Part shown: one piece after another, positions 14,492 through 26,200 of the stretch
Numbering within the stretch: position 1 is the first letter of the stretch
Layout of the letters: every line of letters starts with the position of its first letter
Assembly: GCA_001600455.1 (NCBI GenBank)
Contig: BCKC01000001.1
Span: 1,204,441 to 1,268,440 of the forward strand
DNA: 64,000 nt
Source of the DNA: Endocalyx cinctus
Taxonomy: Eukaryota > Ascomycota > Sordariomycetes > Amphisphaeriales > Apiosporaceae
Direction of reading: 5' to 3'
The notes under the pieces: model-generated
The model's input: the letters and a program-made list of their open reading frames with translations, nothing else
What the model was told of the DNA's origin: nothing
Databases searched by the model: none
Program-made: the position numbers and the translations under genes

Positions 14492-15943
14492 CTAGTAGTC
14501 GGTCAAAGCGAAAATTTTGTTGATCCATCGAGGCATGTCGACCCATTTCTCCTCAAAGTGATGCTTGAACTTCTCACAAGTTTTCCAGAGGTCAGATTCA
14601 GGGCCGTTATAGGCTAGGCAGTTCTCAAAGATCTGGCGAACATCGGCAACAAACTCTTCTTCGTCCTGGTATCCGTCACGGTCCAGTTTGTCCTTGATTG
14701 TCGTAAGGTCCATTGGCCTCTCAACTTTTTCAAGGTAGTCGGGTACACCATCTTCAATGGGTCTAACAGGTTCTCGGAAGGGTCCGACGAGTCGTGTCCA
14801 GAAACCTAAAGATGTGTTAGTATCATATCGCGGATAGACCCATTAGAGAATACTTACCAGGACCAGCTAACATTTTAGTCAAGAGGTCGGAACAAAACGC
14901 CAGTCTCTGCTCACGAGTGAATTGATCAGACGAGACATCTCCAAGGCTAGATCGCTTGGATTTTGAGAGGCGGATGACAGTATTGGGCCTTGATGTGGGC
15001 TTCTTTGCTGCCTTGTGCTCCTCGCGGCTTTCGCGACCGGCCCGACCAGTTGTTTTGGGAAAGGCATCAGAATGCCGATGCTTAGGTAACTTGTTCTGAG
15101 GTGCTTCCTCAACACCGTCGGCATCAAGATAGTGCACGTTCTTGCGCTGGCCCTGTCCATTCTCCGGGAGCGAAGAATTCACCTGAATAATAGGGGCGGT
15201 ATTCAGGTGGCTCATGGCGACCACGAGTTCACTTAGCATATCTTGAGGAAGTGACTTGCTAAACTCGGAACGTGACTCGGAAGATTTGATATACTCGACT
15301 GCCCAATTCAGCAATAGCTTGCGGATAGACGAGCCTTCGGGAGTCTCTTCCCAGGCCTGGATAAGGAGAGGGGTGGCGGGGATGTGCTGTGTGGCCCGGC
15401 GCTGCTGATTCATTGCCGTGATTACCTCGTCGCAGATTTCCTCGATCCCTAACTTGAAACCTAATTTCCAGGTCGATATCAAGGTCTCGTAGTTGGAAAG
15501 ATGTTTAAGCTCGGCATCCAGTCGTCCGGTGAATAAAAAATTCTGGACGATGCCGAAAATTTCAGGGCTGGTATCGGGGAGCTCAACCATACTTTCGAGA
15601 ACATCTGGAACGCCATTCTCTGCCTGGGTGAAGTAGTTGCGAAAGTATGGGGATTTGGCGCAGAGAAAGTCCTTCTGAAGTCCAAAGGGACATTTCTTTT
15701 CACCAACAAAGATCATTACAAATTTTGCATGCGGTTCCCTAGGTAAATATAAGTTAGCAATACAGAAAACCAAAATCGTATTAAAATAAGAATAAGATAA
15801 TTGATAGAGAAAGATGAAAAATGTAGATGAGATATCGATGGTATTGAGAAATGATAATGAACTTACAGCCAAGAGAAAGTGGCGACGGCAGAATTTTCTA
15901 CGGGAGCCAAAGAAGGCTCACCATTTTCAGGTTCAGGCGCCAT
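14492..15943 (-). CDS. BTB/POZ-domain plus C-terminal bromodomain protein
   Basis: Three exons (15943-15867, 15738-14858, 14805-14492) give 423 residues. After a short N-terminal leader, a BTB/POZ fold occupies about residues 25-130 (FVMIFVGEKKCPFGLQKDFL, then SPYFRNYF and NYETLISTWKLGFKLG), a dimerisation and adaptor module. The middle is basic and Ser/Lys rich. The last exon encodes a bromodomain (VRPIEDGVPDYLEKVERPMD, then FVADVRQIFENCLAYNGPES), with the acetyl-lysine-binding Asn kept in CLAYNG. All donors are GTAAGT and phases match. A role in chromatin recognition follows from the bromodomain, and the BTB could give dimerisation or Cul3-type adaptor activity; both are inferences. The upstream 1.3 kb may hold a long 5' leader. 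Confidence 0.88.
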
Positions 15944-18546
15944 CTAGAAAGAAAAGTGGTAGAATTGTGATGAATTGTTAGCATCTGAATGATTGATTAG
16001 CCACGTTAAGAACTCAGTTGAAGTGAACAGGTACTTGGCAAGATGAAATTAAGAATGAGATAATCTGAGAAATGGTGATATACCTGGCGATTAAGTAGAG
16101 GTGCACTGTAGTATTTTTATATATGATATAGTGAGTGCTACAGATCTAGCGAGGCTCAGTTAGGATACATTAGAAGGGCTGGTAGGAAAGAAAGTAACTA
16201 TATTTATATAATACAAAACAATGGTGCGAATGAATTGAATGCTTTCTGAATTCATATATGAAGGCATCAATATTGATATATATTCTCTATATTCAATTGA
16301 AGAAAAGCAGAAACAAAACAAAATTGAATGAAAATTTAAGCTGAAGCCAAGAAAAATACGTACGGAGTAGAGAGCTGTATCTTAACCTAGCAGCCCTAGT
16401 AAGTGAAGAGACAAGGTTATAAAGAATTATGTTGAAGATAAATAAATACTTACAAAATTCGAAGGGAATGATTGATATTGATCCATTCACATCAAATAGA
16501 CACTTAGAATACGTTGGAATTGTTATATTAAGGTCTCGAGTATCATCAACATTGATCTGAAAATATGAGAATGAATCAAAATGTATGCTCATATACTATG
16601 GTATATTTTAACCTTAGCAGTATCAATCGGGAATATGCATATGCTCAGCAGTACGTACGAGTGCTGAATACGCCGACAATCGACCAAAATTATAGAAGAG
16701 TAGGTACCTCTACAGAGCACTGAAGAAATTCACTATAACCCCGCTATCCGCTATTTAGTGATTCCTTCAATGATCAAAGCCTCACTTGGAAAAGAGAGAA
16801 GAAAAAAGAAACGGAAAGTGGCTCATGCGTAGTGCACATACCATTAGCTGGACTTAGCGTCTTCAAGATCCCCCAATCCGCCAATCCGCCAACTTAGTAC
16901 GTATCCTTCTAGCCTTGACTTCGTTGATATTCTCGAGCGATACCTTCGACATCGTAATGCAGAGCTTATAAAGAACATCGTTTGTCTCACTTGAAGCCGG
17001 TTCTCTCGTCAAAAAGGATATCCAGGCTCTCAGAATTGCTATACTGAGAGAACATACGCTTTCATCTGTTTTCTGCCTTTTGACTTCTCTAAAGCACCAC
17101 GGGTAACCTGCTCCCCGAGCTCGTGTGAAATCGCCAGAACTGAGAGTTTACGTGAAGCTGAAGCGATTCAGAACTGGGCTTGATGAGATATCTCATCCAG
17201 CATAACCTTGAAGTAATATTTTGATCCAACATTAATATCAACTCGAACCCTTTATAGATCTCGTAATCTTGGGCTTTCATCCTTACTGGCTAATAATTAT
17301 CATCAAGTCATCATGACCTGATATTGATGCAGTGATACTGCTGCTGTAATATCATTCCTGCTTCTGAAGGTTTGCAAAAATTCAGATCCCTCGCCTGGGT
17401 TTTCTCTCCCCCTCGGTGGCTTCAACCCTCCTTTTCTCTCTTTCTGGCCCTAACAGACTTATAGACTAGGCTGATTCGTTCAAAATACTCTTGCGACTCC
17501 GGTAGCAGTGTATTCGTCTCGAGCCTCCCGTCTCGCGTCTCGCGGCTCTTAGCCATAAAAACCTGTTAGGCCTTTTCTTCTTGCTCACACCTTAGTCATA
17601 TTCACCTCGGAGAATATTTTAGATCTCGCATATTGTGCTCCTATAGATCGGCGTAAAGGGGACAAGGTGGATATATACACACCTACTATCTTGTGTATAT
17701 GACCGACAAGACAAAGAACCCTTAAGAGAAAAACAGTCCCATCTCTCCTGGCTTCCCTACGTGGATCATTCGAAAAATGCCGTCCACTCCTAAACTCCGA
17801 GTCGTTCCACCCCACACATACCCCATGGTGATGATACGATGATGGTTCGATGCATCTCTTGGCCCCATCGTCCCCCGCATAGGTCTAGGCCCGAGGTAGA
17901 TATGCGGTGAAGTGTTAAGGTAATCGAATCGATTTTGATGTTTTGAATATCAAAAACTTGTTCAAAATATTGAAAATATTGGCAAATGTCGCGTCATATG
18001 TTTTGATGGACACATATTGCGAGTGTTGTTGTCTGATATCCCCTCACGGAAACAGATAGCCTCGTACAAAATTGAATGCGCGCCGAGAACGGCAACACAA
18101 AGTGGGTATCGCGGACCGAGTCGCTGCAGGAAGTCTTACGATAAGCAGATACGGTTCTGACGCACTACCGATCGAAAATGCCCGAGCCAAAGTTGACTTT
18201 CGTCCGGAACTGGGATCCCTCCAAGGGACAAGAAGGCAAGCAGTCTCGTCGGCGCCTTGTCCCGTTTCTACAGAACACGCCATTTCCGTTTCTTCGCTGA
18301 GGGGGTTGCTGCAGCTTCTGTTCCTTTATGCAACCTTACAGCAAGGAAGAGTTGCAGGCAAGGTTAATATGGTTGCGCTTCATGCATGGAAACGAACGAA
18401 CAATCTAGGTAATATAGATAAATCCTCATGCCATAGCACCGTACAAGTGCGACCCTAAGGCGAGGTAATATAAACGTACATTTGTTACGCCGACGCCCGG
18501 GGCAGCCCTCTCGCCAAAGGGAAACACGGTTCATCATTCCGGTGCG
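15944..18546. other. Intergenic, AT-rich, mostly featureless
   Basis: Includes the upstream region of the BTB-bromodomain gene. A short tandem CCAATCCG occurs at about 16873-16890. The frame at 18072-18458 (128 residues, plus) and its minus-strand counterpart at 18044-18283 are not recognisable. No RNA gene seen. Confidence 0.4.
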
Positions 18547-18861
18547 CTAGGGGAGATCAGCCGTCACCGTGACCAGTCCCTCCCGCGGCTGCAGACCGGT
18601 GAGGTCTGACGCTTGGTCGCGCTTACAAACATCCTGCGTCTGATGCTGCAGGACCGTCACATTCCCAAGCTGCGAGGCGTCCCTTTCAGTAGCAAGGTCA
18701 AAGAAGGTAGGTAGGTAGCGGGTGAGCGTTCTCAATCCTCGTCAAGCCGTTTAAAATCTTGCCCCTGCCATCAAACGTACCGAGTAGTGCATAAGGAAAT
18801 TGATGATGGTAATAGCGATGGCGCCGACACCGACACCGACGACGCCGTGGAAATTCGTCAT
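18547..18861 (-). CDS. Putative tiny two-exon gene (67 residues), unknown function
   Basis: A GC-rich island inside AT-rich DNA. Exon 1 (18861-18781) encodes a short hydrophobic segment (MTNFHGVVGVGVGAIAITII) that could be a signal anchor. A GTACGT donor and a CAG acceptor, both in phase 0, join it to exon 2 (18669-18547), which encodes a soluble tail with VLQHQTQDVCKRD and ends at TAG. The intron contains a CTCAC that could serve as branch site. Exon lengths are 81 and 123 nt, so the frame is open throughout. The lysine-arginine pair could be a Kex2 site. I do not recognise the protein; it may also be the remnant of a larger gene. Confidence 0.35.
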
Positions 18862-19167
18862 CGCTTAAATCAATAATAAAAAAAAAAATAGAACTCTGAA
18901 GAGTCGTAATCACATTATCACGTTGCACCATTCTCCAACACGCCACCACCCAGGACAGACACCCCCTCCCTGTCGAATCTCCTCTTTCTCCGCACAGGAA
19001 ATATGCAGGTATAATGTCGCTCTTAATTCTCCCGTAGTATTTTTGTTTTAATACCGGTTTCCTTTATTATCGTCTGCGCTTAACAGCGTTGCGTACTACT
19101 GCCCCTTTATCAGATGCACGCCGACCCTCCCCAATCGTATCACGCATATAGTACTTTGCATGATTCA

Positions 19168-19203
<36 letters not shown>

Positions 19204-21531
19204 TGAATAAAATCTCCTCGACTAGTCCAGAAGTCGTAGGGAACCAGGGTTCGATGTTGCTTAGGTTCTTTTTTGTGTGTACGTCGGTGTCATTGCCTTC
19301 GCGGGAGAGACGAGGGTGGGCGGGAATAAGAAGATGATCTACAATACAGTAGCATCGGGGTGGCGGGAACTTATAAGATGTGCTTTAAAAAAGAAATGCA
19401 CATACATGCATCATCGTCCCGTCGAGTTTGACAGGGACCACGGCGTCGATTAAACAAGAACACAAAGTCCTTAAAATTTCGTTGCGACTAACCATAGATA
19501 ACAACACCAAAGGTTAGGAAATAGGCCTCTCTTTCCCGCCCTCGATCGGTGAAGCAACCTCGTCTATTATGCTAGCTTAGTTATATACGTGCCGGCTCAT
19601 AAGTCACGTATTAATTCCTCTTTTCAAATCCTTATCCTGCATCTCCAACTCACTTTGTACGACTACAACGTTCGATCGAGAGATCGTGCAGGCACCCGCT
19701 GTCAAAAATACATCGTGAACAAAATATCAAATCCAGACATGAACTCGGGGTGGATAAACCTCCCCTTTCTTGCATTCGCCACCGCTTCTGCTGCTGTTTC
19801 CGCTGTTGTCAAATAATGAATGAAAAATACAACACAAAATAAATATATTTCGTCACTCGTCCTAGATACTGGTGGTGGTGTGTGAAAAATAATAAAAGAT
19901 AAGAGCGTATGTTTGTCAATCAATCCTTCTAAATTGAAGACACACAGACCTCCTTATTCACTCAGCCAGGCTTGCATCCGACAAAGCGACAGTCTCCGTC
20001 GGGTACTGTGCTAGGTAGGTATCGAATTATTTGAGATATTCTCTGAAAAAGTGATCAGTGGATCAATTTATTCTCCGTATATAATTTCCACACGCAGACA
20101 CACTCATATATATACACGCTCGTACGTATACACACAGTCATATGTGCACACACTCATACACACAAGCACAAACATATATTGCTATGCGGTCACAGTAGCA
20201 GTAGCAATAGAGAGGATACAGTAGGATGGATACGTAGCAAACGTATGTAGCTTGGGTCATCGAGGAAGCGGAGAATACCATCCCGATATTTAGCTTAACT
20301 TTGGTCCCCTGGATAAGATAGAGGAAGAATGAATTCAAAAACAGATATTGTCGCGACGCCGTGTACCTACTTCTCTACAGACGTACGTTACTTTAAAATC
20401 CTTCTGCCCAGAACACTTTTTACCAATAATACAATCTGTAACCTACCTTACCTACCGCGATTGGCAAGGGGGTCGGATAAAGAATTATGATTATGGCAGT
20501 CAGTCCATGGGGAGAATGAGAGAGATACCGGAGAGTATGATTTAATATCTGAACCGAGGAGGACCCTGCATTTTATATAATATATTACTCCAAATTGAGC
20601 TCCCCACGCATCGATCGATAAAGAATAAGAAAATTACGTTGCACTCTTCTTCTCGAATAGAGCGGTTTATTCCGTTCTTTTAAGGCTACAGATACAATGT
20701 GCAAGCATGTGAGGGTATATTATTAAAGGCAGTATACGATGTACAGTATGTATGTAATAATTTATTTTGTAAGTACGCAGAAGAGAGAGGAGTATCTTTA
20801 TCAAATACCTCACAAAATTTTCTCTCCCCTTCTTGCTTCCAGCGTGGCATGAGTCTACTGGTATGAGTCTACCCAATCCGTGAGCGTTTTCTAGCCACGC
20901 ATGTGAAGATTGTTTCCACCTTTATAAAAAATTTTTTTTGACTCGTCTACGAAATAACAAAACGCTACGTACATTGTATACGTAGCGTAGTGTATATGTA
21001 GATTCACCTGAAAGGATTTCATGGATTTTGAGAGGATCCGCTTCACGGCCCTATTACCTTATCGCATTTCCCTATCTCAAAAAAAAATCTTTTATTTTAT
21101 TTATTATTATTTTTTCTTTTTTCTCTCTCATCTCCCCTCCTCCTTGAAACTGTTTAGGAGGCTGGTTAGGCCCGCTCCAGAATCTTGAGAATTGCGCCGG
21201 ATAGGACCGAGAAGATGTGGGCCAGCTGAGGGTTCCCGCTGAACTATCACTAAGAGGCCACCGACATTTGACCGAATCTTATTTTATGCTCTCTCGTAAA
21301 AAAAGGGTCGATAACGAAACGCGTGGCCTAAACCTGGAAATGATAATTTTTTCTTTTCCTTTTCTTTCTTTTCGTCGATATCGTCTTTTTCTCAACCATA
21401 TTTTATCATGTGTTTAATGCGTTCATGGGGGGAAAATAGTTGATGATCAGTAATAGTTTGCGGGTCATATATATCGAACTCGGCCGGACTCTTTTTCTTT
21501 TTCTTTTTTTTTTCAACAAGTTCCAAACATC
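18862..21531. other. Intergenic, AT-rich with microsatellites
   Basis: Contains a long poly-A run at about 19171-19201, a CA/TA-rich microsatellite at 20090-20175 and pyrimidine-rich tracts near 21080-21140. No convincing gene. The last part is 3' flank of the Rad51-paralogue gene. Confidence 0.4.
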
Positions 21532-23215
21532 TCATGGTCCACCCCCAACACTCCCATTATCCACATTTTGTTCAGATCCAGGGTCCGGGGAAGGCGCTTC
21601 TCCGTGTACGGAAGGCCCTTCCGAGATCTCAGAGGTATCATCAACGCGGTCTCCATTATCGTCATGCTGTCCGAGTAGCAGGTCCTCGCTGCCTTGCCAT
21701 TGAGGCGGCATACTGGGCATTCCCGTCTCGTCTTCTTCATCCCAACCGTAGTCTTCTTCCTCACCTTCGCTGTCGGCGACTTCGTAGTCTGCCGCCGACG
21801 CTAACCTTCTCCTCTTCTTCTTACGAGGGGTGGAGGATGTGACGGTCAGGGTGGTCTGATTCTCGTCTAATTCGATGTTGACCAGACCATTCTTATGTAA
21901 AAAAAAAAAAAAAAAAAAGGTAAATTAGCGACATCGTCCCGGATAGTGCGACGAAAGGAGAGTCCTTGTAGCTTACCTTCTCGATCTTAAACGGAAATGC
22001 CAAGTCTATTCCAGACGAGCACGTTTTCCCGTTGAGTTTCTGAAGGCCGACCAGGTGCACACCGTGGACACCGCCGGCCTCGAGCATCCAATCTCTGAAG
22101 AGAACCAGACGCGTGGCGATTCCTTGCTCCCAGGCACTGACGTTAATGGCCGGTACCAGCGTAGCGCCATGCTCCACTTGCATTTTCGTCGCGCATTGTG
22201 ATAGGATGACGATAAGGAGGTCCTGAGTCGCCGCAAGCTTCTGCAGAGAGGATATAATAAATTGCAGTATTTGCAATCTTCTAGCGGAATGGCCTTGCCC
22301 TGTTTATTGCGTGAGCGCTCGTGCCCGAAAAAGTGCACGATGCACGCGGGGTATCTAAAATGGAGAGGTTCACGAACCGCATACCTTTTGGAACCTGGCG
22401 AGACTCGAGGTTCTTAGGAAATGAGTAATTAATCAGGCTCGATAACGAGTCGATTACCACCAGAGACGTCTTGCTAGGCACGCTGGCGGGAGTAGGCTTG
22501 CAGAGTAAGGCGATAAAATGCGCTAGGGTGGGTGTAGTATAATGCACAAAATTATCGATATGGCCTGATGCTGATATTTTTGTGGGCTTGATCATGTCCC
22601 GCAGTCTCTGCCCGCAAAATGGGTGCGAGGCATCTGTAATCTTGAATCAGTTCTGTGTCAAATAGCCAAATATGGAGAGTCACAGTTTGATACTGTGAAA
22701 CAGGAAGTCAAATAGAGGAAAGGCACACGGACCTACCCAAACAACACCACCATGATTTCTTAAAGTAGTGGCAGTGAGCTGCATGCTGTATCAGATATTA
22801 ACGAGCGAAACGTTATATGAATTTCTATGAATAATAGAAGAATCGTCCTACCCAAATGCTGTCTTACCGGAACCCGGAGGGCCCCAGACTTCAACTACAT
22901 GGCCTTTCTGGAAGCCAGAGGGTCTTTGCGAGGTGGTTTCCTGTCCATCACGACGTACGTCGTTTAGAGCATCATCTAACGCGTCAAGACCGGTCGAGAG
23001 GAAGTGGGTCTGGTCACTTTGCAATTTTTCAAAGGCATCTGCGGCAGAGACGGTAGGTAGCCTGTCTATTACGAGTCGAGTCATCAGGGAGGTGTTCAGT
23101 TAAACATCATGAACTTGACGGGTGCAATTAGTGACTTACGTGTTAAGGTTAGATCGAAGCTTGAGATATCTTCACCGTGTATTGATTTATAGTCCATGAT
23201 CACATTTGCACTCAT
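21532..23215 (-). CDS. RecA-type ATPase, Rad51 paralogue (Rhp55/Rad55-like)
   Basis: Expected to assist Rad51 filament assembly in homologous recombination in the nucleus. Six exons (23215-23140, 23065-22852, 22785-22733, 22633-22385, 22299-21977, 21891-21532) give 424 residues; every junction keeps phase. The core shows Walker A GPPGSGKT (about residues 87-94) followed by AFGMQLTATTLRNHGGVVWVD, and Walker B LVVIDSLSSL in exon 4. A segment EHGATLVPAIN lies before the late core. The C-terminal tail is basic then acidic (RKKKRRR, then DSEGEEEDYGWDEEDE) and looks disordered. One donor (GTCCGT after exon 3) is non-canonical at the third base but is needed for VVWVDASHPF. The last intron carries an 18-nt poly-A (T-rich tract on the coding strand). 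Which paralogue it is (Rad55 or Rad57 type) is inferred. Confidence 0.83.
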
Positions 23216-26200
23216 TGAAATACCCGTGGGCAGTATATCAAGTGCACGTGTTTACTACAATGTGTTTACGTGAAAAATTTAGGTGGTAATGTTTTAACGC
23301 GCTGTTGCGGTTGCTACGCTAGGTACTTCAGTGTCCTACTGGCTTTACTTCTCTAAGGTAAGTAAAGTACCTAAGTACCTAATTGTAAGTTGTAAACGGT
23401 AAGTGGTGTAGTGCACCGAGACGGGGTACCCCGCACGTGATAGGTAGACCACTCCAGGACTCTTTCCATTACCCGTACCGTGCTGCCGTGGACATCTCGA
23501 GGCTCGCTATTTTTGAACTAGGACGTTGTCGATATTTAAGTACTTTAGTACAACAAGGTAGTCCTGCCTCGAGGTTCCTTCGCCCTTTTCAACGTCATAA
23601 ACATAGCTCATCACATGTCTTTGATATTATGGATACTATTTGAAAGGGATAAAGATTCTTCCTTCAAAGAGCCCGCCTAAATTCAGGACGAGATTATTAT
23701 TAGGATAATCTGCCCCCCATGGGGTTATCGACTAGTTCTATCTAGTTTCGATATAATCGAAGCAAGCTAGAGCCCTGAAGACGTGTCTCGCCTGTGCGAT
23801 AATGCTGCTGATCTCTAACGATTTTAGCCAGACTCATGATAAGGGTCAACTCTCATTTCTTCGAGTCCTAGTATTATTATTGTTTTTTGCCCGTGCTTGT
23901 CAAAGATATTACTATATTATTTTATCATTTCCGTGAAATAGTATTTTATCTCTTGTCAGACAGGAAAAGGCCCTTGAGCAACTTGGATAAGACGATATTT
24001 TATGGCCTGATGACCATGACATGAGCCCAACAACTTCTTGCTGGGTGGCCGGAATATGGTAACCCTAGAATATGTTCGAATCTTGGTTCCACCCACAAGA
24101 TCGGCCCAGGTCCCTATCAAGAGGCTTGTGCTAACTAAATAATCTCATACAAACCGGGGCAATTCATTATAAGGGTAAGTATTGACCGAAATTGGTCGGG
24201 GCGAACGGATGAAGTCATATCTAAAAACTTTCTCGGATTGCTTGGGGGTAGAGTAGGTCGAAAGCAAGCGCATCAATTCTTCCTTTTCTCCTGTTTGAGC
24301 AAACCCGCAACCCCCGCTGTTATAACTAAAGTAATACCTAGTGTACTTCGTTGATGAGCTGAAGGGATTGATGCGGGAAGCAAGTCAGACCACTAGAATT
24401 GCACATGCTTCGGCAGAAAAAAAAAAGGATCAATGGATTGAATACCATAGTGTATCTTTTCCGTTGTTATCTCTTCTAAAACAGCGAGGTCTAGGCTTCA
24501 TGATGAATTAACAAGATGAATCTAGGTAACATCATGTTGACGACACTATACATGCATATTGAGTGCATTCTTTTCTCTTCTTCTTAACCTTGGAAAGCAA
24601 AAGAGGAGAAGAAATATTGAATTATCTTTATGGTTAGCATGTGAAAATTTTACAAGTATAGCGACAATGAGATGCTGGATGATGCGATTTTGGATAGGAT
24701 AGGGATTCGAATGTTCCATCGCATATAATTTTATGTAAAAAGATACATAGTCAATCCACAATGGCATATGTTATTTGTCCATAGTGCGTGGGTTTAAAAG
24801 GTATGCTCGGAAAATAGGTCGTGATTGGACGGTAAATGCTGAGCCTAACCTAGTTCCAATAGCCTACAGGCCCCTAAAACCTGTACTGCCTGTATAAAAT
24901 ACCGCCGTGTACAGTACATAAAGCGCTAATAGTGCGTGCTAGGGCGTTAAGGGTGCTGAAGCATAAACCAGGTTCTGGCTGCGCATTTCGCGCAGGAATA
25001 AGAAAAAAATTAGAGTTCATGCTACAGTACGAGATCGCCAGCAGGGGGCTGTCCTGCAGCCTGCAGGTACAACGTTCCGGGGTCAAATTCCCTCCAATCT
25101 AAACCGCCGGTATCTCATTATCGTCTCCGGTGCCTACGTACTGTACCGTAGCTACTTGTACTGTAGCTAGCATACTCGGTTATAGCGTACGCTTTGAAAG
25201 GGAAACACGGAAGAAAGGAAAGACTTCACAAGACTCAAGAGACACAAGAGAAAAAAAACCTTTTAGTTCTTCTAACCTAGTGTACTCCATAAGATTACCT
25301 AAATCCGAGTTCTTCAATCTATTTGGATGACGTAAGACCTTATGGGTAATAGATGGGATCTTTGACCCGTCTGTTTACTGTATTGAGGTGACGCTGATGC
25401 CATTGTAGACGAAAACTATTATCTACTGTACCAATATCCATTTTGAACATGTGAAGTCCACGTATTTCTTTACTTCCAAGGTTGCACGTGAATCAAACCA
25501 ACATCATCATATTTAACGAATTATGATCTAGTCAACAAAAATAAGTGCTACAAATATACTCTACCATAATACTATACGGTACTACAGTAAACCAAGGCAC
25601 AGGCACGTTGAATAATGTTCGAATGGGTGAACGGATGAGTGGATGGATATATTTCGGGCGTTTTCGGGATGCCCGAAAAAGGTCTTCAGTGGATATGATA
25701 GCAGCGCTGATATGTAATGGCTTGGCTTGGCGGTACTTTTCTCTACGAGGTCTCCTCCTTAAAACCCTCTACTAATTTTCTTACGGCCATAAAGTAATAT
25801 TGATTCGAAACAGTTTTCCCGTACTTTCAGGGAACCAAGCCTCGGAATCGTCCGCTTAACCAATTGATTGGACCTTGCGAGTCTGAGAGTAAGGTCAGCT
25901 AACCAGGGACGATCCATGATTACTAACCTATCATCGCATTTGAATGATTCACCTGAAAGAAAAAAAAAGAAAAGAAAAGAGAGAGAGAGAGAGAAAAAAA
26001 AAAAAAAAAAAAACTTCTTTTCTACATGTTTGTATTTTTTTATGTATTCGGAATATTAATTATGTATAATATATCAAACCAACCTTCCTCTCTTGACTCA
26101 TCGAATGCGGGCCAAGGTCTATCACTTGGTCCAGAATTTTAGGTCTTAGTATGTTTAAGGTAAAAGGGATTCAATGAGGGTATCAAAAAAGGAAATTTTT

